Positions 15,554 to 23,802 of a stretch of 64,000 nucleotides of DNA are shown here, piece by piece. The position numbers and the translations under genes are program-made. The stretch is from CAYWEM01 sp964457225. Its GTDB lineage: Bacteria > Acidobacteriota > Aminicenantia > UBA2199. The stretch spans positions 1-64,000 of the forward strand of contig CAYWEM010000011.1 of NCBI GenBank assembly GCA_964457225.1, written 5' to 3'. Position 1 is the first letter of the stretch. Each line of letters begins with the position of its first letter. The notes under the pieces were generated by a model, which saw only the letters and a program-made list of their open reading frames with translations, was not told the origin of the DNA and did not search any database.

Positions 15554-16520
15554 TCCCGCTGTATCCCTGGTCGTTCCTCTGTACAACGAAGAAGGCTGTG
15601 TTCTCGAACTGCACCGGCGCCTGGTTGAGGTCATGGAAAAAACCGGGCGCAGTTACGAAATAATCTTCATCAACGACGGTTCCCAGGACAACACCATGAA
15701 ACTGCTGGGCGAAATTTTCAGCGCTGATCCCCGGCTGGTGGTGATAGACCTGAGACGTAACTACGGCCAGACCGCGGCCCTGGCCGCCGGTTTTGACCAG
15801 GCCCGGGGTGAAACCATCATCTCCATGGACGGAGACCTGCAGCACCTGCCCGAGGAAATTCCCCTCTTCCTGGAAAAAATTGACCAGGGTTATGACCTGG
15901 TATCCGGCTGGCGCAAGAAACGTATCGATAACTTCATTTTGCGACGCCTGCCTTCACTCATCGCCAACAAGATGATCAAGTGGATTTCAGGTATGAAGCT
16001 GCACGATTTCGGAACTACTTTCAAAGCCTATTCCCGGCATATCGTCAAGAACCTGCAGCTTTACGGCGAACTGCACCGCTTTATCCCCGCCCTGACCACC
16101 AAGATGGGGGTCAAGCTGATTGAAATTCCCATCACCAACGTGGAACGCAAGACCGGCCAGTCCAATTACGGCCTCTCCCGGGTGCGCAAGGTCATGCTCG
16201 ATTTGATCACGGTCAAGTTCATCACTTCTTTCATCGACCGCCCCCTCCAGCTTTTCGGATTCATCGGGCTCTGCCTGTTCGCCGCCGGTTTTGCCATCGG
16301 GGGCATTATTTCGATCGGTTTCTTCTTCTTCGAGCTGGTGATTGCAGAAAACCTGGGCAACCTGATCCTGGCCGTCACCCTGATCATCGTCGGAGCCCTG
16401 TTCATCTGCATCGGCCTGCTGGCCGAAATCCTGGCCCGCATTTACTTCCGGGTACACCAGCAGAAACCCTATTTCATAAAGCAGGTCTTCGAGCACCGGA
16501 ACGCGCAGGGATGCGAATGA
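15546..16520 (+). CDS. GT2 polyprenyl-phosphate glycosyltransferase (DPM1/ArnC/GtrB type)
   Basis: A 324-residue family 2 glycosyltransferase. The N-terminal GT-A domain has VVPLYNEEG, INDGSQDNT and the D-x-D-like SMDGDLQHLPEE. Two C-terminal membrane helices (about 232-300) anchor it, as in ArnC/GtrB. It should transfer a sugar from a nucleotide donor to undecaprenyl phosphate. The ATG at 15546 has a GGAGG Shine-Dalgarno 6 nt upstream inside the deacetylase gene. The GT39-like enzyme of the divergent operon is a plausible user of the product. Confidence 0.93.
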   Translation: MTDPAVSLVVPLYNEEGCVLELHRRLVEVMEKTGRSYEIIFINDGSQDNTMKLLGEIFSADPRLVVIDLRRNYGQTAALAAGFDQARGETIISMDGDLQHLPEEIPLFLEKIDQGYDLVSGWRKKRIDNFILRRLPSLIANKMIKWISGMKLHDFGTTFKAYSRHIVKNLQLYGELHRFIPALTTKMGVKLIEIPITNVERKTGQSNYGLSRVRKVMLDLITVKFITSFIDRPLQLFGFIGLCLFAAGFAIGGIISIGFFFFELVIAENLGNLILAVTLIIVGALFICIGLLAEILARIYFRVHQQKPYFIKQVFEHRNAQGCE

Positions 16521-16545
16521 AGTTTTTCGCCCGGAATCTATTCTG

Positions 16546-18438
16546 ATGTGTGGAATAAGCGGATTCTTTCAGCTACAGGGACAGGATTTCTCCTTTGCCC
16601 CCGAGCCGGTGCTGGAAGCCATGAAACAGCGCATCCTGCACCGCGGCCCGGACGACCACGGCACCTTCATCAGCCGGGGAGCGGCCCTGGGCATGCGCCG
16701 GCTTTCAATCATCGATCTGCAGACCGGCAGCCAGCCGCAGTTCAACGAGGACGGTTCCCTGGTGGTTATCCAGAATGGGGAAATATACAATTTCGCCGAA
16801 CTGCGGGCTGAGTTGGAAAAACGCGGCCACAGCTTCAAAACCCAAAGCGATACGGAAATCCTGCCCCACCTCTACGAGGAATACGGACCGGACATGGTCA
16901 GCAAACTGAACGGCATGTTCGCCTTCGCCATTTATGACCGCCGTGAACACAAGCTGTTCCTGGGCCGCGACCGAATGGGCAAGAAACCCCTGCACTACGC
17001 CCGGGTCGGCGATGTCCTGATCTTCGGCTCAGAACTGAAATCCCTGCTGGAATTCCCCGGCCTGTCGCGCCGTTTCAGTTACGAAGCCTTCGCCAATTAC
17101 CTCGGTTTCGAATTCATCGCCGCGCCGCGCACCATCTTTTCCGCCATAAGCAAATTGCGGCCGGCCGAGTATCTGCTGGCCGGGGGCGGCCGGGTGCGCC
17201 GCGAAATTTACTGGCAGCCCAATCCGCTCAAGCGGGAGCGTCCCCGGGCCGAACTGATCTCCGAAATCCGCTCCATCTTTTCCGATTCGGTGGCCAAGCG
17301 CATGTACGCCGATGTGCCGGTCGGCGTGTTCCTGTCCGGGGGTATTGATTCCACCCTGGTTACGGCCGTGGCCGCCGGCCTCAATTCCAGGCTGAGCACC
17401 TTTTCCATCGGCTTCGCCGAGGAAAGCTTCAACGAACTGCCCTGGGCGGAAACGGTCAGCCGGGCCTACGGCACCGATCACCACACCATGGTGGTGCCGG
17501 CCGCGGAAGCGGCCGCCCTGCTGCCCGGATTGATATCCTACCTGGACGAACCCCTGGCTGATGCCTCGATCATTCCCACTTACCTGGTCAGCCGATTCGC
17601 CAAGCCGGAAATCACGGTGGCCCTGGCTGGTGACGGCGGAGACGAGCTCTTTTTGGGTTACGACACTTACAAGGCCTACCAGGTGGCCCGCTTCTGCCGC
17701 TTCCTGCCCAGACCGCTGATCAGGGGACTGCGCCGCGGCGCCGATCTCCTGCCGGCCGCCCGCAAAAGGCACAGTTTCGAATTCAAGTTGAAAAAATTCC
17801 TGGACGGCCTGCGCTATCCGCCGGAAAAGGCCAATTACGTCTGGTGGGGAGCTTTCAACCCCGATCTCCGCCGGCGCCTTTTTTCTCCGCGCCTGCGGCA
17901 AAGACTGGCAGCCTTTCCCGATTTCGAGCCGGTTTCCAGCTATTTGCCGGAAATGGGTCATATCGCCGACCCTCTCGACCGGGTCAATTATCTCGACCTC
18001 AAGCTTTACCTGCAGGATGACCTGCTGGTCAAAGTCGACCGCATGAGCATGGCCGTTTCCCTGGAAGTGCGAGCTCCCTTTCTGGATTACCGCCTGGTTG
18101 AACTGGCCCTTTCCATCCCGAACAACCTGCGCCTGAGGGGCCTCAACACCAAGTACATCCTCAAGGAAGCGTTCCGCGATTTGATTCCCGCTTCGATCAT
18201 GACCAGGCCCAAGATCGGCTTCGACCTGCCGCTGGGACCCTGGCTGCGACATGAACTGCGGGATTTCGTCTGCGATCTGCTCAGCCCGGAAAAGCTGGCC
18301 CGGGACGACTTGTTCGACACTTCTTTCGTTTCCGGCCTGTTGGACCGCCACCTTTCCGGCCGTCAGAACCTGCGCCAGCTGCTCTGGCCGCTGATCGTCT
18401 TCCAGTTCTGGAAAGAAACCTACAAACCGGAGTTCTGA
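16546..18438 (+). CDS. asnB: Asparagine synthase, glutamine-hydrolysing
   Basis: A 630-residue class B asparagine synthetase. It starts MCGISGFF, so Cys2 is the glutaminase nucleophile after Met removal. The glutaminase part has RGPDDHG and the SIIDLQTGSQP segment; the synthetase part has the pyrophosphate loop SGGIDST (about 264-270). The enzyme uses aspartate, ATP and glutamine. AsnB homologues in glycan clusters often amidate sugar or peptide parts rather than free aspartate, and the GT2/deacetylase context allows that alternative. It starts 25 nt after the GT2 gene. Confidence 0.94.
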   Translation: MCGISGFFQLQGQDFSFAPEPVLEAMKQRILHRGPDDHGTFISRGAALGMRRLSIIDLQTGSQPQFNEDGSLVVIQNGEIYNFAELRAELEKRGHSFKTQSDTEILPHLYEEYGPDMVSKLNGMFAFAIYDRREHKLFLGRDRMGKKPLHYARVGDVLIFGSELKSLLEFPGLSRRFSYEAFANYLGFEFIAAPRTIFSAISKLRPAEYLLAGGGRVRREIYWQPNPLKRERPRAELISEIRSIFSDSVAKRMYADVPVGVFLSGGIDSTLVTAVAAGLNSRLSTFSIGFAEESFNELPWAETVSRAYGTDHHTMVVPAAEAAALLPGLISYLDEPLADASIIPTYLVSRFAKPEITVALAGDGGDELFLGYDTYKAYQVARFCRFLPRPLIRGLRRGADLLPAARKRHSFEFKLKKFLDGLRYPPEKANYVWWGAFNPDLRRRLFSPRLRQRLAAFPDFEPVSSYLPEMGHIADPLDRVNYLDLKLYLQDDLLVKVDRMSMAVSLEVRAPFLDYRLVELALSIPNNLRLRGLNTKYILKEAFRDLIPASIMTRPKIGFDLPLGPWLRHELRDFVCDLLSPEKLARDDLFDTSFVSGLLDRHLSGRQNLRQLLWPLIVFQFWKETYKPEF

Positions 18439-18450
18439 AATCCGACCGGC

Positions 18451-18831
18451 ATGAGAATCGACAAGTGGCTCTGGGTGGTGCGGCTCTTCAAGACCCGCAG
18501 CCAGGCCACCACCGCCTGCCGGGCCGGCCGGGTCAGCAGTGCCGGTAACTCCCTGAAGCCGGCTCACCAGGTCAGTGTCGGGCAGAGCATTGAACTGCGC
18601 GAGCCGCCGATCCAGCGCAGTTTCAAGGTGCTGGGCCTGGCCCCAAAAAGGGTTTCAGCGGCCCTGGCCCGGGAGCTGGTGGCTGAAACCACCGCCAGGG
18701 AAGAGCTTGACAAATTGGCCCAGGCCAGGCGGGAGAAATTCTTTTCGCCTTTCGGCCGCCGCCCCAAGGGCCTGGGCCGGCCGACCAAGAAAGAACGCCG
18801 GGTCATCGATGCTTTTTTCGCCGACGAATAA
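18451..18831 (+). CDS. hslR: Hsp15-type S4-domain RNA-binding protein
   Basis: A 126-residue basic protein. Residues 1-60 are an S4 RNA-binding domain (MRIDKWLWVVRLFKTRSQA-), and the tail is rich in Arg/Lys with KGLGRPTKKERR, typical of Hsp15. In E. coli Hsp15 binds 50S subunits carrying a stalled peptidyl-tRNA and helps rescue them. The gene follows asnB by 12 nt. After its stop, 18832-18933 holds only AT-rich sequence with an inverted pair GTTTTAGC / GCTAAAAT and no strong terminator. Confidence 0.93.
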   Translation: MRIDKWLWVVRLFKTRSQATTACRAGRVSSAGNSLKPAHQVSVGQSIELREPPIQRSFKVLGLAPKRVSAALARELVAETTAREELDKLAQARREKFFSPFGRRPKGLGRPTKKERRVIDAFFADE

Positions 18832-18933
18832 TCAGGAAACACGGCCTGGAAGTTTTAGCTTTTGCCCGTTTTTTGCTTGTGCTAAAATTATCAAACGGAA
18901 AGAGAAATGTTTGAAAGCCTAACCTAAACAAAA

Positions 18934-18946
18934 TGTAACCGTTTGA
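18934..18946 (+). promoter_or_regulatory. Half-site of the BRO-gene palindrome, upstream copy
   Basis: The 13-mer TGTAACCGTTTGA lies 34 nt before the BRO-family start codon. The same 13-mer occurs at 19181-19193 as the right part of a perfect palindrome inside that gene. An exact match of this length within 250 bp suggests a binding site for a common DNA-binding protein, most simply the BRO protein itself. Confidence 0.6.
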
Positions 18947-18972
18947 GAGAACTTAAAAAGGAGGGGCGGGGG

Positions 18973-18987
18973 ATGATGAATGAATAA
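18973..18987 (+). other. Four-codon mini-ORF overlapping the BRO start
   Basis: ATGATGAATGAATAA: a four-codon reading frame (Met-Met-Asn-Glu-stop) whose ATG is 8 nt from a strong AGGAGG Shine-Dalgarno (18959-18964). The BRO start ATG (18980) lies inside it in another frame, 15 nt from the same Shine-Dalgarno, which is too far for good direct initiation. Translation of the BRO gene may therefore depend on short-range reinitiation after the mini-ORF. Confidence 0.4.
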
Positions 18988-19858
18988 AGAACATGCCCTG
19001 GCTGTTTTTGAGAGCTTCAAAATCCGGCGGGTCTATGACGAAAAGGCGGAAACCTGGTGTTTTTCGGTTGTGGACATCGTTGCGGCTCTGATTCAACAGC
19101 CGGATTACCAAGCCGCCCGCAATTACTGGAAAGTGCTCAAAAATCGACTGATAAAAGAGGGGAGCCAAACGGTTACAAATTGTAACCGTTTGAAGCTACT
19201 TGCAGAAGATGGCAAGATGCGTCTTACGGATGTCGCTGATCCCGAGACGCTTCTGCGGATTATCCAGTCGGTGCCCAGCCCAAAGGCAGAGCCTATCAAG
19301 CTCTGGCTGGCCAAGGTCGGCTACGAGCGGATTCAGGACATGGGCGATCCGGCCCGCTCGCTCGACCGCGCCCGGGAATACTGGCGGCAGCATGGCCGCA
19401 GCGAAAAATGGATTCAACAACGGATGATGGGTCAGGAAACCCGCAACAAGCTCACCGATTACTGGAAGGATCACGAGATCAATGGCGAAGAAGAATACGC
19501 CATTCTGACCAACATCATCCATCAAGAATGGAGCGGGGTCTCGGTTAAAAAGCACAAGGACATCAAGGGGCTGAAGACGCAGAATCTGCGCGACCACATG
19601 AACGAGGCGGAATTGATCTTTACCGCTTTGGCCGAGCTCTCCACCCGCCAGATAGCCGAAAGCGTTGCGGCCACCGGCATGGAGGAAAACGCCGAGGCCG
19701 GGAAAAAAGGCGGCGGCATTGCAAAAAAAGCGCGGCGCGAGCTGGAGCAGAAGACCGGGAAAAGTGTGGTTACCGGCGAAAACTTCCTGCCCCCGAAAAA
19801 AAGCAATCCTCGGAGAGCTCGTTTGGACGCGGCTGAAGAGAGTATCGATGAATATTGA
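18980..19858 (+). CDS. BRO-N/antirepressor-like DNA-binding protein (DinD-type)
   Basis: A 292-residue protein. The N-terminal 110 residues (VFESFKIRRVYDEKAETWCFSVVDIVAAL-, KMRLTDVADPETLLRIIQSVPSPKAEPIKLWLAKVGYERI-) form a BRO-N domain as in phage antirepressors. The C-terminal part (-YAILTNIIHQEWSGVSVKKHKDIKGLK-) matches the DinD-like group found singly in many chromosomes. It is the only phage-type gene here and has AT-rich flanks, so recent transfer is likely. A perfect 27-bp palindrome lies within its coding sequence and a half-site upstream, suggesting autoregulation. Confidence 0.87.
   Translation: MNKEHALAVFESFKIRRVYDEKAETWCFSVVDIVAALIQQPDYQAARNYWKVLKNRLIKEGSQTVTNCNRLKLLAEDGKMRLTDVADPETLLRIIQSVPSPKAEPIKLWLAKVGYERIQDMGDPARSLDRAREYWRQHGRSEKWIQQRMMGQETRNKLTDYWKDHEINGEEEYAILTNIIHQEWSGVSVKKHKDIKGLKTQNLRDHMNEAELIFTALAELSTRQIAESVAATGMEENAEAGKKGGGIAKKARRELEQKTGKSVVTGENFLPPKKSNPRRARLDAAEESIDEY
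19166..19192 (+). promoter_or_regulatory. Perfect 27-bp palindrome inside the BRO gene
   Basis: Two 13-nt arms (CAAACGGTTACAA and its exact complement) around one central A, at codons 63-71 of the BRO-family gene. It encodes the Gln-Thr-Val-Thr-Asn-Cys-Asn-Arg segment. A perfect palindrome of this length is very unlikely by chance and the right arm is repeated upstream of the gene, so it is probably an operator or a hairpin in the mRNA. No other copy was noticed in the window. Confidence 0.75.
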
Positions 19859-19946
19859 TTTGGAAAGCATCCATAATCTGCGTTGAGAAGCAAACCGGTA
19901 GGTTCTTCATGAGGCAATGCTTTGCTTTCTTGCTCATGGCTGAAGC

Positions 19947-20666
19947 ATGAAATGCTGGATCACCGGGAACGGTGTCAAGATCTTTCTTGTTATGCGCGGG
20001 AGATGCAATTGTTATCTCGTCTCTCATGGAAACAGGTTTCTTCTGATCGATTCCGGCTGGAAAATGAACTGGAAAGCCCTGGTGCGGAACCTGGAAAAAC
20101 TTGGAGTTAAAGCGGGTTCTCCTGTTTCCCTGGTTTTGACCCACTGCCATTTCGACCATGCCGGAAACGCAGCTGCTTTCAAACGGGCATTCGGGGCGCA
20201 AATCGTCGTACACAAGAGCGAAGAGGGATTTTTGAGCAGAGGGGATAATCCCGGGATGGGGGGGACGCTTTTTTTCAGCAGGGTCTTGCTTTCAATTATT
20301 TCCCGATCAGGGCTTTTTGCCCGGCTCGGTTATGCTGCGGCTGATTGCGATATTGCCGTCGACCGGGGATTAAACCTGGAAATCCTCGGTTTTCCCGGGT
20401 ACCTTGTCCATACGCCCGGCCATTCGCCAGGATCGATAAGCATGATAGTCGATGATGAAATCGCCCTGGTCGGTGACACGCTGTTTGGCGTCTTTCCGGG
20501 TTCGGTTTACCCACCCTTCGCCGTCGATCCCGGATTGATGGTCGCCAGCTGGGGCAGGCTGCTTGAGACGGGGTGCCGGATTTTTCTGCCGGCTCATGGT
20601 TTTGAGCGGAGCCGGGCCCTGCTGAAGCGTCAGTATGAAAAATACAGAAAGCGCTTTGATTTGTAA
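19947..20666 (+). CDS. MBL-fold metallo-hydrolase
   Basis: A 239-residue metallo-beta-lactamase-fold hydrolase. The metal motif THCHFDHAGN lies at about 65-74, further ligands are in HTPGHSPGS (about 155) and GDT (about 177), and the last His is in LPAHG near residue 223. It resembles the glyoxalase II-like/general hydrolase group; the substrate is unknown. The gene follows the BRO gene after 88 nt, has no clear Shine-Dalgarno, and is followed by DUF3788 after 23 nt on the same strand. Confidence 0.88.
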   Translation: MKCWITGNGVKIFLVMRGRCNCYLVSHGNRFLLIDSGWKMNWKALVRNLEKLGVKAGSPVSLVLTHCHFDHAGNAAAFKRAFGAQIVVHKSEEGFLSRGDNPGMGGTLFFSRVLLSIISRSGLFARLGYAAADCDIAVDRGLNLEILGFPGYLVHTPGHSPGSISMIVDDEIALVGDTLFGVFPGSVYPPFAVDPGLMVASWGRLLETGCRIFLPAHGFERSRALLKRQYEKYRKRFDL

Positions 20667-20689
20667 TCGAGAAATGAGGAGAATCAAGC

Positions 20690-21118
20690 ATGGAACAAGT
20701 CAACAACGTTGAATTGACCGATGAAAGTATTTACCCGGACGAGTCAGTCCTGGCGCCGGTACTGGGCGATTCCTTCAGTTCCTACGTCAAATTGCTGGAG
20801 ATCATCGGCCGGCTTGGCCTGACCCTGGAGTGGAGGTACTACCACGACGGCAAGGCCTGGCTGGGCAAAGTACAGCAGAAGAAAAAAACCATCCTCTGGA
20901 TGTCGGCCTGGAAAGGCTTCATGCAGGCCACCGTTTATTTCCCTGACCGCTATACTGAAGAAATATGCCGCCTGGAAATCCGGGAAGAGACCAAAAAACA
21001 GGTGCTGAATGCGAAACGGGTGGGAAAATCTGTGCCCTGCATGTTTGAAATCAGGAATGACGACCTGCTTGCAGACCTTGAAACCGTGATGAAGTTCAAA
21101 ATCTCGCTGAAACCCTGA
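20690..21118 (+). CDS. DUF3788 family protein
   Basis: A 142-residue soluble protein. The pattern -LEWRYYHDGKAWLGKVQQKKKTILWMSAWKGFMQATVYF- is typical of DUF3788, an uncharacterised family common in anaerobes and thought to be cytoplasmic. AGGAG precedes the ATG. The 167-nt stretch after it (21119-21285) contains a direct repeat CCGGCCCCG (21124 and 21152 region) and T-rich sequence but no convincing terminator; it separates convergent genes. Confidence 0.8.
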   Translation: MEQVNNVELTDESIYPDESVLAPVLGDSFSSYVKLLEIIGRLGLTLEWRYYHDGKAWLGKVQQKKKTILWMSAWKGFMQATVYFPDRYTEEICRLEIREETKKQVLNAKRVGKSVPCMFEIRNDDLLADLETVMKFKISLKP

Positions 21119-21285
21119 TCCAGCCGGCCCCGGGGAGCGTCGTCTTTATTCCGGCCCCGTTGCTTTTATTGCTTTTCGCTTTGTATTTACATCATGAAAT
21201 GAGAGCACAAAAGGCTTATCGCCGCCTTGAATGAACTCAATACTTTGACAAATTGCTTTCAGATCAGGTCCGGATCAGTTGTGTT

Positions 21286-22152
21286 TCAGGCGACTGCTTT
21301 AGTTTCCGCCAGGGCGTTTATAAGTGCCGAACAGCCGCCGCCGGCAATGAATTCACCGTGATCATGGGGATCAGCGAAACTGCGGCCGCAGATTTTGCGG
21401 CATTCCATTTCGTAATCGCCGGCTGTCAGAAACTTGTTCAGAATAGCCTGATTGAGCGGGTCGGTAAGGGAATACCGGTAAGTGCCGGCCCTGACCCGGG
21501 CCAAAGTATGCAGCCAGATAGCCGCGGCCAGGGCCCCGCAGGCGTCGCCGCCCAGGCCTATGCCCCCGGCGAACCCGGCAACCAGGGCCATTTCGTGATC
21601 ACTGCCGCCCAGCAGGCCGACCAGCTTCGAAGCGCAATTTTGAGCCGGCACCGGGCCGGCTGTTGTTTCCAGTTCCAGGCCTTGTCTGGCGGCCGTGATC
21701 GCTTCCGGAACCCAGTTTTCCGCCAGTTTGAAACAGGACCAGAATTTGCCGCTGATCATGTACCTGGCCAGATCCAACTTTTTACTCCAGTCGCAAGCGG
21801 CGATGTCAAAGCAGTCCGGACTTTTATTCCGTTCGACGAAAGATGCCCTGACCAGCCGGGTGGCCCTGATGGCCAGGTCAGCCGCCCGGCCCGAGTCAGC
21901 CGGAAAACGCCGCCTGGCTTCCGCGCCCAGGGCCAGGGCCGATCCCCAGAGCATGCCGCACTGGTAGCCCTGCTGGATGATTCCTCCGGCCAGGGGATCA
22001 ACCGCCCGTTCTTCCGCTTCCAGGGGAAAGCCGAATTCACGGTTCAGGATGAAAAACAGGGTGCGAGAACAGGTGCCTTTCTTGAAAAAGACTCTCTTGA
22101 TATCCCGCGGTTTGGAACCGGCGGCCGCCTGGTGTTTTTGACTTATGCTCAC
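21286..22152 (-). CDS. C-GCAxxG-C-C family redox-type protein
   Basis: A 288-residue protein with many cysteines, including the -GGDACGALAA- signature and others near residues 28, 66, 113, 121, 140 and 172, as in the C_GCAxxG_C_C family. Members are often annotated as redox-active and fused or adjacent to redox enzymes, but no activity is established. The start is GTG at 22152, overlapping the stop of the HTH gene (GTGA) and preceded by AGGAGGGAG. It is the last gene of a three-gene operon with a membrane protein and an HTH regulator. Confidence 0.8.
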   Translation of the reverse strand: MSISQKHQAAAGSKPRDIKRVFFKKGTCSRTLFFILNREFGFPLEAEERAVDPLAGGIIQQGYQCGMLWGSALALGAEARRRFPADSGRAADLAIRATRLVRASFVERNKSPDCFDIAACDWSKKLDLARYMISGKFWSCFKLAENWVPEAITAARQGLELETTAGPVPAQNCASKLVGLLGGSDHEMALVAGFAGGIGLGGDACGALAAAIWLHTLARVRAGTYRYSLTDPLNQAILNKFLTAGDYEMECRKICGRSFADPHDHGEFIAGGGCSALINALAETKAVA

Positions 22153-22376
22153 TTTGCTCCCTCCTCCTGATATTGGAAGACTTCATCCAGAGGCACTTCG
22201 AAAATGCGCGCCATTTTAAAGGCCATTTCCAGCGAAGGAGAATAACGGCCCTGCTCAATGGCGATAACGGTCTGGCGGGTCACGCCGATACGGTCGGCCA
22301 GCTCGGCCTGGGTCATCTCGCCCCGGGCGAAGCGCAGGGCGCGCAGATTGTTGGTGATCCTGGTCTGCTTCAGCAA
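22149..22376 (-). CDS. Small XRE/Cro-type HTH regulator (YozG-like)
   Basis: A 75-residue protein that is essentially one helix-turn-helix: MTQAELADRIGVTRQTVIAIEQGRYSPSLEMAFKMARIFEVPLDEVF. This short type is usually coupled to a small membrane protein, as here. The start TTG at 22376 was chosen because it overlaps the stop of the membrane gene (TTGCTGA) and has a G-rich Shine-Dalgarno; a longer in-frame version would overlap that gene by 76 nt. Confidence 0.88.
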   Translation of the reverse strand: MLKQTRITNNLRALRFARGEMTQAELADRIGVTRQTVIAIEQGRYSPSLEMAFKMARIFEVPLDEVFQYQEEGAK

Positions 22377-22798
22377 GATGGTATCCCCCGGCGGTAGGAA
22401 TAGATCTTGACCGCTGAACTCAGCATCCCTGATAGTACGAAACACAGGTAAACCGCATTGGCGATCCAGAAATGATCTGCCTTCAGCATGGCCAGGACCA
22501 TGGCGCTGAGCCCGCCGCAGATGATGAAGATCTGGCCAGCGTAATCACCGAAACGCTCGATCTCCCGGTCGCGGACGTCTTTCCGGCCGGCCTCCCGCGG
22601 CCAGATTATGGCTATTACGATGTTGCCAGAAATTACCGCCGCGATACTCGCCCCGATCACCCAGAGCAGGGGGGCGATGTAAGCCACTTCAACCAGGGGG
22701 ACTGCTCCGGCCCGGCCGAGAATAACGGCCAGGTAAACCAGGAAAGCGCATAGAGTGGTAGCGGCGTTGAGCCAGACGTTTTTTTCCTCGAAAGTCAT
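22370..22798 (-). CDS. Four-helix membrane protein coupled to HTH regulator
   Basis: A 142-residue protein with four hydrophobic segments. A charged central loop (WPREAGRKDVRDREIERFGDYAG) and a C-terminal VKIYSYRRG are characteristic of the small membrane partners of YozG-type regulators (DUF2178-like). It probably senses an envelope state and signals to the regulator, but this is inference from pairing. The ATG at 22798 was preferred over a start 105 nt further upstream because GGAGG lies just before it and the longer form would overlap the promoter. Confidence 0.78.
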   Translation of the reverse strand: MTFEEKNVWLNAATTLCAFLVYLAVILGRAGAVPLVEVAYIAPLLWVIGASIAAVISGNIVIAIIWPREAGRKDVRDREIERFGDYAGQIFIICGGLSAMVLAMLKADHFWIANAVYLCFVLSGMLSSAVKIYSYRRGIPSC

Positions 22799-22829
22799 AT
22801 CCGCCTCCGATGTGCATTTGAGAAAACTC

Positions 22830-22878
22830 ATTGTATATAATCTTTTACTTATTGTCAAGCACTTTTTACATTGTGTAA
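22830..22878 (-). promoter_or_regulatory. Promoter and inverted repeat of membrane protein-HTH operon
   Basis: Minus strand: TTGACA (22858-22853), 17 nt, TACAAT (22835-22830), about 31 nt before the first ATG. Just upstream of the -35 lies TTACA-TTG-TGTAA (22866-22878), a 5-3-5 inverted repeat that could be the operator of the small HTH protein encoded in the operon. Confidence 0.68.
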
Positions 22879-22989
22879 TTATTTTTTGACACAACCAAAT
22901 CATTTCTTTTTCAGGCCCGGCTGAAAACCTGGAAATCCAAGTCCTGTTGAGCTATCATGCCCCCGGAAGCGAACAGGAGGCATCCTCTC

Positions 22990-23802
22990 ATGGCGCAAGG
23001 CAAAAGTCCTTACCTGGATCAGCCCCGGCGAAAACGAACCTGGCCGGCACTTCTCCTGGCCCTGGTCCTGGTGTCGGCTTTCCTCCTCCTGCTTAAACGC
23101 CCGGCCCCGGAGCAGGAAAGCGGATCAGCGGCTGATAACGGCACTCGTTTCCAGGTGGAAATGCGCCGGCTGGATATCGCTCAAGCCGAGACGCCCGAAT
23201 TACCGGAAACGGTTATCGAATCACCCCTTGAATCAGGCCAGGTCAAAATGCTTTTGGCCGCAGGCCTCGAAAAAATAGAAAACTCGGATTACCACGGAGC
23301 GGTCAGGGACTTGAGCTTGGCCCTGGAACTTGAACCCGGCCGCGCCGAGGCCCTCAATGCCCGCGGCCTGGCCCTGAGCAGGCTGAATGACCCCCTGGCC
23401 GCCCTGAACGATTACAACCACGCCCTGGAGCTTGATCCAGCCTATGCCGAAGCCTATTACAACCGGGGCAACGTGCAAAGTGAACTGCGCTACTTCCGGG
23501 CGGCGGTCTACGATTATGACCGCTCCCTGGAGCTTGAGTCCGGCAATGCCGAGGCACTGAACAACCGGGGCCAGGCCCGGATGAAGCTGGGTGAATACCG
23601 GGAAGCCCTGCCTGATTTCAATGCCGCGCTGGAACTGCAGCCGGAACTGGCCGCCGCTTATCTCAACCGAGGCCTGGTGAGAGTGTTGCTGGATGACCGC
23701 GTCGGCGCCTGCCGGGACTGGAGCCGGGCTGTCGAACTGGGCCGCGGCGAGGCCGCCGAATTACTCCGCAAGTATTGCAATTCGCGCCGGTCGGATCAAT
23801 AA
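22990..23802 (+). CDS. Membrane-anchored TPR protein
   Basis: A 270-residue protein with a basic N-terminus, one membrane helix (about 15-33), a linker, and then about five tetratricopeptide repeats (about 85-260) with the A-x3-Y/F-N-R-G consensus. It should be anchored in the inner membrane with the TPR scaffold outside. The ATG at 22990 has AGGAGG 10 nt before it, while an earlier in-frame ATG at 22957 has no ribosome site. The last 7 nt overlap the convergent hydrolase gene. Confidence 0.85.
   Translation: MAQGKSPYLDQPRRKRTWPALLLALVLVSAFLLLLKRPAPEQESGSAADNGTRFQVEMRRLDIAQAETPELPETVIESPLESGQVKMLLAAGLEKIENSDYHGAVRDLSLALELEPGRAEALNARGLALSRLNDPLAALNDYNHALELDPAYAEAYYNRGNVQSELRYFRAAVYDYDRSLELESGNAEALNNRGQARMKLGEYREALPDFNAALELQPELAAAYLNRGLVRVLLDDRVGACRDWSRAVELGRGEAAELLRKYCNSRRSDQ

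Noticed and set aside
17029..18567. 512-codon open frame on the minus strand opposite asnB
   Set aside because: It is antisense to a complete, well conserved asnB; the frame is open only because of the codon bias of the GC-rich sense gene, and the translation shows no family features.
21253..22170. 305-codon plus-strand frame opposite the C-GCAxxG gene
   Set aside because: Shadow of the real minus-strand gene, which has conserved cysteines and a good ribosome site.
22957..22989. Earlier ATG for the membrane-anchored TPR protein
   Set aside because: No Shine-Dalgarno before it, and AGGAGG lies between it and the ATG at 22990.
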